From NCBI GenBank assembly GCA_017887095.1, contig JAGHIT010000106.1:1-50789 (forward strand): a stretch of 50,789 nt of DNA, read 5' to 3'. The stretch is from Clostridia bacterium. Lineage in GTDB: Bacteria > Bacillota > Clostridia > Christensenellales > Borkfalkiaceae. A program made the position numbers and the translations under genes. Positions 35,587-44,427 of this stretch are shown here, piece by piece; within the stretch, counting starts at the first letter, position 1; every line of letters starts with the position of its first letter. The notes under the pieces were generated by a model, which was given only the letters and a program-made list of their open reading frames with translations, was not told the origin of the DNA and made no database searches.

Positions 35587-36077
35587 CAGCAGTACGACGC
35601 GAGAAGATCGTACAGCGTTGCGTAATATTCTCCCAGATACGTCCGTGCAAGAGAGTCTACCGTGTACGCCTGCAGACGGGCATCGGGATCGTCCGTCACA
35701 CTCATATAATATTCGCGTACAACGAGGAATCGTTGCGAAGGAGTAAGGTTGTAGTTGGGATTTTCGGGATACCGGTACGGGCCCTGTTCATTTCCTTCCG
35801 ACCCGAGCGACTCGTAGGCGAGTTGATAATCGAGATCCTCTTTCAGCGCTTCGATCGCCTTGTACTGTGCCGTATTGATGCGGGCATTCGCCATGACCTG
35901 TACATAAGAACGCGCAAAGTTATTGGCAACGAGCTGGCGTTGAATGGACGCCTTCTCCTCATCTGCTTCGGCAACGATCTCGTTCTTTTTGACCTGCGCC
36001 GCACGCACCATTGCCATCTGCACGGCATTGAGATCGGCATATTTCTCGTCAGTCAGATCAACAATATCGATGGTCAT
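35586..36077 (-). CDS. Phage-cluster helical protein, unknown
   Basis: A 163-residue, mainly helical, soluble protein: residues 10-85 are rich in Ala, Glu, Lys and Gln with heptad-like spacing, followed by a region with GPYRYPENPNYNLTPSQRFLVVREYY. It is the last gene of the head cluster, and its ATG overlaps the stop of the nozzle-like gene (ATGA). In P22 the corresponding position encodes the tail needle or an ejection component. Position suggests a similar accessory particle role, but there is no recognisable homology. Confidence 0.7.
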   Translation of the reverse strand: MTIDIVDLTDEKYADLNAVQMAMVRAAQVKKNEIVAEADEEKASIQRQLVANNFARSYVQVMANARINTAQYKAIEALKEDLDYQLAYESLGSEGNEQGPYRYPENPNYNLTPSQRFLVVREYYMSVTDDPDARLQAYTVDSLARTYLGEYYATLYDLLASYC

Positions 36078-37354
36078 ATCCTGTCCTCCCTTCTGACACG
36101 CAGACCGATCCCGTCAATACATGCCGCAGTCTGACTGAAACTTACCGTCAGAGAGATATTTTCCCCGCGCACCGCAGTCGGAAAGCGCGTCCACTCCCCA
36201 GCCTTTGCCGAAGCGGAAGAAGAAAGTCCGTCCTCTCCCGCCGCCGATACCGTGAACGAACCACTGCCGGAAATATACACTGCTTCCAGTCGCTTTTCCC
36301 CTTCTCCGAGATCGGACAGAGCCATTTCCGCAACAAGTTTGCAGCCGCCCGCCGAAGGAAGCGCCTTCCCCGTTAAGCGGTACACCGACCCTCCGTGCAT
36401 GGTATATATGTATGGTCCGAACGCACATCGGTCAAAAGTACGGCGGATAAATCTGCCGCGTTCCTGAACGGGATCGTATACATAGACGGCTTTGACACCG
36501 TCCGTCATTGTCACCGACGCCGCTGCCTGCATATGATCCAAGGTTCCCATGCGCAGATCTGCGGAAAGAGAAATCTCCTCGTCGGACGCGCCGGCTGCCT
36601 GCTCGGCTTTTGTTCCGTCAAAGCGGCAAAGCCCCCTGCTCGTGAAAAAGTACGCAGTCTCGCCGATGACTGCCGCCCGCGACAGGATCTCTCCCATCCC
36701 GAAGGGCATCGCTTCCTGCTGAAAGTTGTAGATATCGCAGTATCCTGTCAGACGTGTGATACCGTATCGGCGCAGGAAATACACTCTGTCGCGCATGGAG
36801 ATGATGTCCACCACCTCTCCCGCACCGGGAAGGAGGTCGAAATAGCCCGCATCGTGCTCGCCGTAATTTTCCCAGCCCCGGAAATCCAGAGGTTTGGTAT
36901 AGTATACACGCGTACCGACTGCGCCGAACAGCCGCTCATGATGGAGCGCCAGTGCCGAAGTGGACGGCGTGGGCGAAAAGGTCACAATGCTGTTTGCCGT
37001 ATTGGCAAAATAGTGAAAATATGTATCACCGATCGCAAAATAGCGCGTGGTTCCTTCAGCTTCGACAAGTGCGGTAAGATTATGCATGCTGCCGCCGGAC
37101 GGATAGGAGACGTTCGTATCCAGAAATTTGCCCGTCTGCGTACTCTTCACATATGCAAATACACGATCTCCGGCACAAAAGATATCCGTGGCGGACGACG
37201 GAAGCGTATATGCCTTGATTTCCCCCTCCGCGCACACGAAAGAACCGTTCTCCTCCCGCAGATGTTCCAGCCGGAAACGACGGAATCTGCCTTCCCGCCT
37301 GAGCGCCGAAACGGGATAATGCAAAGTATACGTCCTGCACGAAGGCACCGTCAT
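36074..37354 (-). CDS. Beta-propeller tail-hub/nozzle-like protein
   Basis: 426 residues made largely of short beta repeats (RVFAYVKSTQTGKFLD, RYFAIGDTYFHYFA, RVYYTKPLDFRGW, RVYFLRRYGITRLTG, TAYFFTSRGLCRFDG, AVYVYDPVQERGRF), each like a propeller blade, then a beta-sandwich-like tail. In position and size it corresponds to the podovirus hub/nozzle (P22 gp10, T7 gp12). The start at 37354 is chosen because it has GGAGG upstream and overlaps the adaptor stop as ATGA; a longer frame from 37435 would overlap 85 bases. The functional assignment is inferred from architecture and gene order. Confidence 0.72.
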   Translation of the reverse strand: MTVPSCRTYTLHYPVSALRREGRFRRFRLEHLREENGSFVCAEGEIKAYTLPSSATDIFCAGDRVFAYVKSTQTGKFLDTNVSYPSGGSMHNLTALVEAEGTTRYFAIGDTYFHYFANTANSIVTFSPTPSTSALALHHERLFGAVGTRVYYTKPLDFRGWENYGEHDAGYFDLLPGAGEVVDIISMRDRVYFLRRYGITRLTGYCDIYNFQQEAMPFGMGEILSRAAVIGETAYFFTSRGLCRFDGTKAEQAAGASDEEISLSADLRMGTLDHMQAAASVTMTDGVKAVYVYDPVQERGRFIRRTFDRCAFGPYIYTMHGGSVYRLTGKALPSAGGCKLVAEMALSDLGEGEKRLEAVYISGSGSFTVSAAGEDGLSSSASAKAGEWTRFPTAVRGENISLTVSFSQTAACIDGIGLRVRREDRI

Positions 37355-37926
37355 ACCCACCTCCGCGCCCGAACACACAGTTTTCTGCGTGAAAGCCCCG
37401 CCGCCCGCAAAGCTTCGGTATACTTCGTATCCCATACAGCCGCCTCTGCATACCGACCCGCCGAGAGCAGATATTCTCTGACAACGCCGAATGCAAGCAA
37501 TCGTGCGGACACCTTATCGGAGAACGCCGTTTCTCCGTCGATGGTCGGTTCTTCGGGCGCATATGTATATTTGACGACCACGCTCCCCGTCGGCTCCTTG
37601 AGCCGCAGCCTTGCGGGAAAAACTTCGAACTCCGTATTCCGGCCGGAAGGATCGCACACTTCGATCACATCCACGGGCGGATAAGAGAAATCGGTAAATG
37701 CAAGATAGCCTTCGGACGGCGTCATCCGTTCCTCTGCCTTCAGCGGAAGATGATCGAGCGCGACTTCGTTCTCCACGAGACGGTAGCAGCGCAGCAAAAC
37801 GGCGGTCTCGCCCGCAGGAACAGTGCCTGAACTGACAGCTGCGCTGTACGCCGAACGGATCGAAGCGGACAGATCGGTCCTTCCGAGGCTTTCCGCCGCA
37901 AGAATTAGCACATCCCTGATGAGCAT
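37351..37926 (-). CDS. Portal adaptor / head-completion-like protein
   Basis: 191 residues with an N-terminal helical part (MLIRDVLILAAESLGRTDL, LLRCYRLVENEVALDHLPL) and a beta-rich middle. It lies directly after the coat gene and before the nozzle-like gene, the place of P22 gp4 or T7 gp11, which are of similar size. The start at 37926 has GGGGGAG upstream. The role is inferred. Confidence 0.65.
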   Translation of the reverse strand: MLIRDVLILAAESLGRTDLSASIRSAYSAAVSSGTVPAGETAVLLRCYRLVENEVALDHLPLKAEERMTPSEGYLAFTDFSYPPVDVIEVCDPSGRNTEFEVFPARLRLKEPTGSVVVKYTYAPEEPTIDGETAFSDKVSARLLAFGVVREYLLSAGRYAEAAVWDTKYTEALRAAGLSRRKLCVRARRWV

Positions 37927-37939
37927 GCCGCGCTCCCCC

Positions 37940-39094
37940 TTACTTCTCCGTGATGCCTGTCAGCATCGCCTGTCCGCACGGGCGATAGCACATGAGCTCC
38001 GCATACTTGACAAGCGTCGCCTGATAGACGGGTTTTCCCGGGATCTGATTGAGGACTCTGCCGTTTTCTCCTTCCAGCCACTGCCAGTCGCACAGCTGGT
38101 GCAGACGAAAATCGTCGGTATTCAGAAGGTACATCGTCCCGTCCGGACAGAATCTGTCAGCCACGACAGGAATGCCGTTGAACGTGATCGCACGGGAACC
38201 GCCGACCAGATCGATGCTGTCACACTGTCGGTATTTGCTGAGAACATTATACAGAGCGCGCCGCACGCCCCACGAACAGACGATAAAATTGATCTTGCCG
38301 CCCGAATTTTCCTCCACCTGATCGATCGCCGTCTGCACGGCAAGTTCGGTCAGCGAACCCACGCTCTCGACGATGACAGGATTCAGCCAGCCGTTCTCCG
38401 ATCGGTCAAGCCCGTACAGCGTATCGGAATCAGAGAAGATCGCACCCAGCCCCGTGATCTCGAGATTGCGCGAGTTCTGCACATACAGCCCGCAATTGAC
38501 CGCCGTGGACACACTCTCCCCGGATAGCGTGATCGCCTTTGTGTTGCGATCGATCGTGAGGACGGTCCTGCTCTCCGCAGCCGTCGACCCGGCATCCGAA
38601 ATGATATCCACGATCATGCCGACCATAAGATTTTTCGTACTGTCAACGGTGTATTTCGTCCCGGAGACAGTCGATATCTTGGCGAGCTTGCCGGACCCGT
38701 CGCCAAAGAGCATTCTTCCGAGATTAAAGGAAGAGCTTCGTACCAGTCCGTTCATCTCTTCGTTGAGCAGATCGACGAACGCCCCCTCATCGTTTCGCGA
38801 AGCGCGCACCGCCTTGTCGCTGATCTCTATTTTTCCGTAGAGGTTCTTCAGCGTTGCGGTAAACTGGGCATAACAATTGCCCGTGCCGCTGGGAAGATCG
38901 CCATCCTCCGTGCCTGCGCCGATCCCGCTGTGCAGTCCGTAAACGACCGTCTTTTTGATATCCTTGCCCCAAACATCCGAACTGGTCTGTTCGACGGCTG
39001 CGAGAAAGGGATTGACATTCTTGTTAAGCTGTTCTGCGACCGCATCGAGATAATACGAGCGGAGCGCGCTGTCTGCCGAAGTGGTTGTAACCAT
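37940..39094 (-). CDS. Major capsid (coat) protein, HK97-fold
   Basis: 384 residues. The layout fits a phage coat protein without a protease-removed delta domain: N-arm (TSADSALRSYYLDAVAEQLNKNVNPFLAAVEQTS), E-loop-like strand (YGLHSGIGAGTEDGDLPSGTGN), then IEISDKAVRASRNDEGAFVDLLNEEMNGLVRSSSFNLGRMLFGDGSG as spine helix region, and a P-domain ending in GRVLNQIPGKPVYQATLVKYAELMCYRP (these are pointers, not motifs). The scaffold and portal genes lie upstream in the usual order. The start at 39094 has AAGGAG. Confidence 0.85.
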   Translation of the reverse strand: MVTTTSADSALRSYYLDAVAEQLNKNVNPFLAAVEQTSSDVWGKDIKKTVVYGLHSGIGAGTEDGDLPSGTGNCYAQFTATLKNLYGKIEISDKAVRASRNDEGAFVDLLNEEMNGLVRSSSFNLGRMLFGDGSGKLAKISTVSGTKYTVDSTKNLMVGMIVDIISDAGSTAAESRTVLTIDRNTKAITLSGESVSTAVNCGLYVQNSRNLEITGLGAIFSDSDTLYGLDRSENGWLNPVIVESVGSLTELAVQTAIDQVEENSGGKINFIVCSWGVRRALYNVLSKYRQCDSIDLVGGSRAITFNGIPVVADRFCPDGTMYLLNTDDFRLHQLCDWQWLEGENGRVLNQIPGKPVYQATLVKYAELMCYRPCGQAMLTGITEK

Positions 39095-39112
39095 AATGAG
39101 TCTCCTTATCGT

Positions 39113-39511
39113 TTATTTTTGTAATTTAAAAAAACCGAGCGCCATATTTCCTGCTTCTTTGAAGGACTGCGCTCTCTTTACGGGCGCCGTGACGCCCGCA
39201 CCCCCGCCCCCGAGGAGGGGCACGCCCTTGCAGGAGGCAAGATATTCGCCTACAATGCGCGCGCGCACCTCTTCGTCCCCCTTGACGGCGCGATACAGCT
39301 CCTCATGAGCATCCGCAGCCGCGCGCGACGGCTTCTCCGCCTCCGATTGAGCAGCGGCAGCCTCCAGCGCCCGCAAGCGTTGACTGCGACGGGTAAATTC
39401 CGCCTCGAGCTCCTTATACGCGCGCATGAGGGCGTCTACGTTCTGAAATTTTCCGAGATCGACCTTGGTCGTGTCCTCGGGTTCCTGCGTTGTGTTCTCC
39501 TCTTCCGTCAT
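39113..39511 (-). CDS. Capsid scaffolding-like protein
   Basis: 132 residues, acidic N-terminus (MTEEENTTQEPEDTTK), a central helix with strong coiled-coil character (VDALMRAYKELEAEF, then RRSQRLRALEAAAAQSEAEK) and a Gly-rich loop. Size, charge, helicity and the place between portal and coat genes are those of phage scaffolding proteins; sequence identity to any one family is not claimed. The ATG overlaps the portal stop (ATGA). Confidence 0.72.
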   Translation of the reverse strand: MTEEENTTQEPEDTTKVDLGKFQNVDALMRAYKELEAEFTRRSQRLRALEAAAAQSEAEKPSRAAADAHEELYRAVKGDEEVRARIVGEYLASCKGVPLLGGGGAGVTAPVKRAQSFKEAGNMALGFFKLQK

Positions 39512-41358
39512 TTTTCTCCTCCCATTTTTTGATGAGACGCAAGGTGCCTGAGAATATGTTCCCTTCGCACCGCGTCCTCCTCCCCGCCCGAAAGCAGGGC
39601 GCGGACGTGTTCGGTCATATGCAGCGAATGATCGTCGTATACATCCGCGTCAACGTCCGTCTCGGCCAGCAGGATATTTTCCCGTTCCGCTTTTCTGATA
39701 TGCAGATGGGAAATATCCCGCGCATTGTCGAACGACCCGTATCCCAGCGCCTCCAGAACGCGGTTTCGCGTGTCATCCGAAAAATTACCGTTCTCATCCT
39801 TCAGAAGCCCGAGCGACAGAAGGTACAAAATATCCTCCTTCCTCTGCTCGGCGGTACGTTCGTATCCGGATACAAACTGTACGTCGTCGGCAGAAATGTC
39901 GCTTCTGCTGAACTCGAACAACTCGGCGTACCCGCCCGTCCCCGTCATACGCATGATGCGCCGACTGCCGGCAAACTGCTTATAAAGATGCAGGATCTGT
40001 TTTCCCGTCTCTCTGACAGCCCGCTCCATGCTCTCCACGCTCATGTGCATGCGGTTGACGTCCTGATCGATGAGCAGCTGCAGCCCCGTTGCGCTGGTGA
40101 CATGCGTCGGGTTTGCGGAATTGCGGGAAATCTCGCTCATACCGGATACGAGAATGAACTCCGACGACAGCCGCTCCTCTTCTTTTTCGAACTCCGAGGG
40201 CAACGTCCCGCTTTCAAGAAAGCCCGGCTTCTCCGACCCTCTGCGGTAAACAAGCACCTTCCCGGGATACAGCCCGTCCTCCGCAAGATCTTCGGCATCC
40301 ACCGAACCGTCCTCGACCGCGATAACGCCCATCGACAGCCGGTTAAGAAATTCATGCTTGCGGTTTCTGACCGCATTGTACGCCCGCTGGAGCGGGATCA
40401 TCCGATCGACAACGCTGGTTCCGAAGAACGCCCCCGCCAAGGCGATACACGTCTGCCGCACAAATGGCAGAACGCGTTCGCCGCGGTCTCCGTTGCAATA
40501 GGGAAGATCCCCTTCGTACAAAAGTTTGTCAGCCGCAACGATCTCCAACCGTCCGTTCGGAAATTCTCCGTTCGGACGGGTATACCGCTCCATTAAAATG
40601 ACCGCATCCTCAAGCGCAGGCTGCACTGCGCCGTCAACGGGACGCCTCCACCCGCTCGCCGCCGAAAAGGGAACAAAAGGAAAATCAGTGATTTTCTCCC
40701 CTTCAATCTCAACGCCGAAACGTTCTTTGATCTGAGAAACGGGCACCGCTTTTGCATGAATGAGGCTGCCGATCTCCTCCATCCCCTCGGCTGTGAGGGA
40801 GTCGGGATATACCTCAAACGGCGAGAGCGCCACAACATTGACGTCTCCTTCGCGCACCGAATGTCCAAGATCATCCGTACCGATGACCTTGCCGTCCTCA
40901 TAATTCCACACGATCTTATAAAACGCCGTGCCGCAAGTTTCCGACCAAAGCGTCGCACGATCAATGATTCCGTCAAGATCGATCCTGTTTTTGACAGCCT
41001 TCAGAATGTTGGAACATAGCCGCGCAGTCTTCATGTCGTCGTCCGAATCGGAAAACGCCCGTACTTCAAGACTGGGACGCACTTTGGCAAGACGCGCAAT
41101 TCGGGTATCGATCGTTGGCGCAATATGGTTAAAACTGCGGCGCGACTGCCAGTAATATGCCGCAGTCTCCTCTTCCAGTTCCCCTGCCTCGCTGATATCG
41201 CAGTACTGATTTCCGCTGACAAAATTCATATTGAGCTGCCAGCCGCGCTCGAGACTGCGCCGCGCCTCCCTGCGCGCCGCAAAATCATCTCTGACGTTTC
41301 TCACGATTGCCTCAACGCGCTTTTGTTCCGCTGTTTTCTCAGTAATAGGTTCGCTCAT
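39508..41358 (-). CDS. Phage portal protein (P22-like)
   Basis: 616 residues. The dodecameric portal forms the DNA channel at one capsid vertex. Visible portal features are an N-terminal helix with YCDISEAGELEEE, RRSFNHIAPTIDTRIARLAKVRPSLEVR, the wing region with VVALSPFEVYPDS, and a long stem/clip region with FFGTSVVDRMIPLQRAYNAVRNRKHEFLNRL and SATGLQLLIDQDVNR. The length fits podovirus-type portals rather than shorter siphovirus ones. It starts by ATGA overlap with the 87-residue gene and ends by ATGA with the scaffold gene. Confidence 0.9.
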   Translation of the reverse strand: MSEPITEKTAEQKRVEAIVRNVRDDFAARREARRSLERGWQLNMNFVSGNQYCDISEAGELEEETAAYYWQSRRSFNHIAPTIDTRIARLAKVRPSLEVRAFSDSDDDMKTARLCSNILKAVKNRIDLDGIIDRATLWSETCGTAFYKIVWNYEDGKVIGTDDLGHSVREGDVNVVALSPFEVYPDSLTAEGMEEIGSLIHAKAVPVSQIKERFGVEIEGEKITDFPFVPFSAASGWRRPVDGAVQPALEDAVILMERYTRPNGEFPNGRLEIVAADKLLYEGDLPYCNGDRGERVLPFVRQTCIALAGAFFGTSVVDRMIPLQRAYNAVRNRKHEFLNRLSMGVIAVEDGSVDAEDLAEDGLYPGKVLVYRRGSEKPGFLESGTLPSEFEKEEERLSSEFILVSGMSEISRNSANPTHVTSATGLQLLIDQDVNRMHMSVESMERAVRETGKQILHLYKQFAGSRRIMRMTGTGGYAELFEFSRSDISADDVQFVSGYERTAEQRKEDILYLLSLGLLKDENGNFSDDTRNRVLEALGYGSFDNARDISHLHIRKAERENILLAETDVDADVYDDHSLHMTEHVRALLSGGEEDAVRREHILRHLASHQKMGGEK

Positions 41359-41618
41359 ACATTCTCCTTTTCGCTCTCAAGTTGCCTGAGCAGTCTTTGC
41401 CGCTCCGTTTCCAACTGTTCATCCGTATAGGAAGCATAGTCCGTTCCCTCCAACAAAAGGCGTACTGCCTTCAGATCGGGCGGAATATCCTTATGCGTCT
41501 CCCTTCGCTTGACAAGACGCATCTCCCCATCCTCCATGCCGTACTCTTCCGTCACCTCTTCTACACGAAACCCGAGCGCGACTTTCAGCACCGCATCCCT
41601 GACTTTATCATCCTGCAT
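41355..41618 (-). CDS. Small phage protein between terminase and portal
   Basis: 87 residues: DKVRDAVLKVALGFRVEEVTEEYG, then MRLVKRRETHKDIPPDLKAVRLLLEG. The end of the sequence resembles the C-terminal part of small terminase subunits (a basic strand followed by PPDLKAV), but no DNA-binding helix-turn-helix is left, so it could be a truncated TerS or a separate phage gene. The start has AAAGGAGGG upstream. It overlaps the portal start. Confidence 0.7.
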   Translation of the reverse strand: MQDDKVRDAVLKVALGFRVEEVTEEYGMEDGEMRLVKRRETHKDIPPDLKAVRLLLEGTDYASYTDEQLETERQRLLRQLESEKENV

Positions 41619-41648
41619 GCAATTTTTTGCCCTCCTTTTGTTTGTTTT

Positions 41649-41677
41649 CGTTGTATTATGTCTGACATAATACTATG
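41649..41677. repeat. Palindromic element, copy 1 (between terminase and the 87-residue gene)
   Basis: GTATTATGTC, T, GACATAATAC: perfect 10-bp arms around one base, extended to 29 bp. A related element is at 49766-49802; the 29-bp cores match at 23 positions, including an identical ACATAATACTATG. Confidence 0.8.
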
Positions 41678-41684
41678 CTCTTTG

Positions 41685-43121
41685 CTAAAATTTGCGATTT
41701 ACTCCCCTCCGCAGTGCACGAATCCGGCGTTCTTTATCTCTGGCGATCGGGCCCTTTTCATCCTCCGACCGACAGGGCTGCGGGCGATCCATAACAAAAT
41801 ACCGCAGTTCGTCCATTGCATGATCATCCCTTTTGACCGGACTGTCTCCGCTCCCCCAAAAATAACTTTTGAATTCGCGAATCATGTTGACGCAATTTGA
41901 AAAAATATACAGATCGGGCAAACCGTTACCGCGCCCGAGATAACCCTTTACGCGCTCGATCCCCGAAAAGACGTCCTTATCTACATGCGGATCGACCATG
42001 ATCCCGCGCTCGCTGAACAATTCCGCAACCGATTTGGACGCCGCCAGCGTGCGCTGCCCCGCCGCCGAATCGATCAACGCTTCCACCCTTCCCCTCGCAT
42101 CCCGTTTCCAACCTATTTTTTCGCTCATCGCAAGAATAGCGCGCACATGAAAATCGATGTCCTTTCCGGCAGCATAATGTTCGGCAACAACATATATATT
42201 TCCATCCCAGTCAACGGCGTACCAATGCGCCGAAAGAGGATTTTTCAGCCCGGGGTCGATGCTGATCTTCATTTGCCATTCGACCGGAACGGAAAAAGGT
42301 TCAATCACATGTATCCTCTCATCAAACTCCGGATAGACAAGCCCTTCCCGTGCGGCAAATCTTCCGTAGCGGCGAGATTGCAGCGTTGCCTCGTCCATGG
42401 ATGCAGAGAGCATCGCGATCTCCTTTCGGGAAAGATAGGGATTATCTGCCCACTCCATAAATTCGTACCAGATTTCCGGATTGTTCCCACGGTTCAGATA
42501 GATCTCCTCGTATACGAACGTCAGTCCCTTCAGCGGAGTCATTGTCCCGAAAATATCCCCTTTCCGGTCGATCACACGCATGAGACATTCCTCATATATG
42601 TCGCGCGGAGGCTCCTCGTCAAACCAAACAAAATCCAAAGAACTGCCTTGAAAACGCTCTCGGCCCTGGTCGCAGCTCTTGAATCCGATCACGCTCGTTC
42701 CGCCAAAGACGTTCTTCACTACGATCTGATCGACAATGCCCGCCGCGGGATTGTCCTTTCTGCCGCTGACCATAACGATGTCCGCGATCTGATCGGGGCG
42801 CAGATAGTAGAGCACCTTTTTCTGCGCGACGTCCCGCTGCACCTGCATGGTCGGCGACACTACCCAGCCAAACACATTTTTCCTGTTCTTACGGTATGGA
42901 TGACACCCTCGTGCGATCCATACCGCCTCAACTGCACCGCACTCCGTTTTCCCCGAACGGTTTCCCCCGAACACCCAGCGGTTTCGCTTCCCGCACTTAT
43001 GGAAAGCAAGCTGTTTTTTATGTTTTTTCCTGCCCGTATTATACTGCGCAAGATGGTCAGCCGCACGGCGCCGCGCCAGCTCAGCTTCTACCGCGCGAAG
43101 TTTTATCGATAATTCGCTCAT
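41685..43121 (-). CDS. Phage terminase large subunit
   Basis: 478 residues, the ATPase-nuclease motor that cuts and packages phage DNA. Walker A is FGGNRSGKT (51-59), Walker B FVWFDEE (164-170) with the catalytic Glu, and a coupling-type motif follows. The C-terminal RNase-H-like nuclease keeps its acidic residues: Asp289 in ISIDPGLKN, Asp351 in ALIDSAAG, and the DDHAMDELRY segment near 432-437. Both activities therefore look intact. The start is set at ATG 43121; TTG nine bases upstream (43130) has GGGGAG at better spacing and is an alternative. Confidence 0.95.
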   Translation of the reverse strand: MSELSIKLRAVEAELARRRAADHLAQYNTGRKKHKKQLAFHKCGKRNRWVFGGNRSGKTECGAVEAVWIARGCHPYRKNRKNVFGWVVSPTMQVQRDVAQKKVLYYLRPDQIADIVMVSGRKDNPAAGIVDQIVVKNVFGGTSVIGFKSCDQGRERFQGSSLDFVWFDEEPPRDIYEECLMRVIDRKGDIFGTMTPLKGLTFVYEEIYLNRGNNPEIWYEFMEWADNPYLSRKEIAMLSASMDEATLQSRRYGRFAAREGLVYPEFDERIHVIEPFSVPVEWQMKISIDPGLKNPLSAHWYAVDWDGNIYVVAEHYAAGKDIDFHVRAILAMSEKIGWKRDARGRVEALIDSAAGQRTLAASKSVAELFSERGIMVDPHVDKDVFSGIERVKGYLGRGNGLPDLYIFSNCVNMIREFKSYFWGSGDSPVKRDDHAMDELRYFVMDRPQPCRSEDEKGPIARDKERRIRALRRGVNRKF

Positions 43122-43174
43122 ATTCGTCAAAACCGCTCCCCGCCCGCCCGCACAAATGCGATACGATAGCTGAT

Positions 43175-43858
43175 ATGAAACGTCTGATCCTCCTTTTACC
43201 GCTTCTTGCGGCACTCTTATTTCCTGCTCCGCCGCTGACTGCTTCTGCCGTCGACGGCCGGTATGCGGTATGCGAACAGGATGTCTGGTTCTACGCAGGC
43301 GCGAGTGAAGAGGAGCGTCTATTCCTCATCCCCGATACTTACTATGTGCGCGTCCTTGAGGAAGGCGAGGTATATTCCACCGTAGAATACCTTACGGATG
43401 ATCCTCCATATAAAAAACTCCTCGGCTACTGTCGCACGGCAGACCTGCTATTTGTGGAATTTATTCCGGTACGGCCATATCTGCGCAAACAGATCACCGT
43501 AACCTATACTCTGCCGGAATCGGGCGATCTGGGCGACGATGCGCTTACGTCCGTTGAGCGTACTTTTGTTTATTACGGCGACCGCTATGAGAGCGGTCAA
43601 CTTTACCTCTATGTGTTGTGGGAGGGCACGTTTGGTTATATTCCTGCCGACACACCTCCGGAATACGAACACAACACGGACTACCTCACCGCGACGGGCG
43701 GCGAAGGCGAGACACTGGAGCCATCGCAGGAAAACGGCGGGATCAACGCAACGCAGATCATTGTCATCTGTCTCGCCTGCGGTGCGACGGTCGCAATCGC
43801 GATCATTCTCATGAAGGGAAAACGCCGGCAACCAAACAACGAACCGCAGGATTTCTGA
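43175..43858 (+). CDS. Secreted protein with SH3-like region and C-terminal membrane anchor
   Basis: 227 residues, not recognised. The signal peptide is MKRLILLLPLLAALLFPAPPLTASA, followed by an exposed domain with SH3-like strands (YAVCEQDVWFYAGAS, YYVRVLEEGEVYSTVEYL, KKLLGYCRTADLLF), a second beta region, then a membrane segment (INATQIIVICLACGATVAIAIIL) and a basic tail (KGKRRQPNNEPQDF). It lies on the plus strand among minus-strand phage genes and ends flush against the regulator stop (TGA/TCA adjoining at 43856-43861). No Shine-Dalgarno is present; a weak TACGAT box ends seven bases before the ATG. Its architecture resembles the 850-residue envelope protein at 44692. Confidence 0.85.
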   Translation: MKRLILLLPLLAALLFPAPPLTASAVDGRYAVCEQDVWFYAGASEEERLFLIPDTYYVRVLEEGEVYSTVEYLTDDPPYKKLLGYCRTADLLFVEFIPVRPYLRKQITVTYTLPESGDLGDDALTSVERTFVYYGDRYESGQLYLYVLWEGTFGYIPADTPPEYEHNTDYLTATGGEGETLEPSQENGGINATQIIVICLACGATVAIAIILMKGKRRQPNNEPQDF

Positions 43859-44371
43859 TCAGGGTGTCACGTTACGTTGTTTTCGGACGCGTTTTTGGGT
43901 AACCGCCCCCTCTCTTCCGGTTTTCAACGCTTCAAGCACGCGCACAAACGGCGAAAATCCGCCGAACGCCGCGTCATATTCCTGCTCCGACCACCCGTGA
44001 CGCGTCAGTCCGCAGACAAACTTTCTGAGAACGGCACACTGTCTGCGAAAATACGTTCTTTCGGAACAGTTCAGGCTATAATCCGCATATCGTTCCCGCA
44101 AAACGCGACCGCGGCGAAAATATTTATATTCAAGCAGATACAATTCGTCCTCGTTCAATGCCGCAAGCGTTTCCCCGACCGCGTACTCCAGCCGCATCAA
44201 CCTGGATTTGACCGCCAGCTCATCGGCAATTTTTTCCGCCGTCTTTAACGCGTCCTCCTGCGCACGAAAAGAAAGCATCGCCTTATTGACCGCTCCTACC
44301 CCAACAGCATCAATAAGCGCAGGAAGATACGGATAAGCATATAACACCACTTTCGCATACTCGTTTGCCAC
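43859..44371 (-). CDS. Phage-type transcriptional regulator (ArpU/sigma-like), putative
   Basis: A 170-residue soluble protein. The C-terminal half, LNEDELYLLEYKYFRRGRVLRERYADYSLNCSERTYFRRQCAVLRKF, resembles the sigma-70 region 4-like helix-turn-helix of late-gene activators (ArpU/RinA type) of Firmicutes phages, in which YKYF and SERTYFR are typical. It is the first gene of the head cluster, the usual place for a late regulator. The start is GTG 44369-44371, five bases after GGGGAGG; an ATG at 44413 is further upstream with no ribosome site. Confidence 0.72.
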   Translation of the reverse strand: MANEYAKVVLYAYPYLPALIDAVGVGAVNKAMLSFRAQEDALKTAEKIADELAVKSRLMRLEYAVGETLAALNEDELYLLEYKYFRRGRVLRERYADYSLNCSERTYFRRQCAVLRKFVCGLTRHGWSEQEYDAAFGGFSPFVRVLEALKTGREGAVTQKRVRKQRNVTP

Positions 44372-44427
44372 TTCTTCCTCCCCTCGTCCGATCACCCGAA
44401 CGAATGCGAACATTTGTTTGCCTTTTT

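Larger units (their letters stand above)
35586..44413 (-). mobile_element. Podovirus-like head-morphogenesis cluster (prophage remnant or domesticated particle)
   Basis: In transcription order: a regulator-like gene, large terminase, an 87-residue protein, portal, scaffold-like, coat, adaptor-like, beta-propeller nozzle-like and a helical protein. The order terminase, portal, scaffold, coat, adaptor and hub is that of P22-type phages. Most neighbours overlap by ATGA and all frames are intact. No integrase, replication, tailspike, ejection, holin or lysin gene is visible, and ordinary host genes follow at both ends. One host-like secreted gene (43175-43858) is inserted on the opposite strand. 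Confidence 0.75.
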
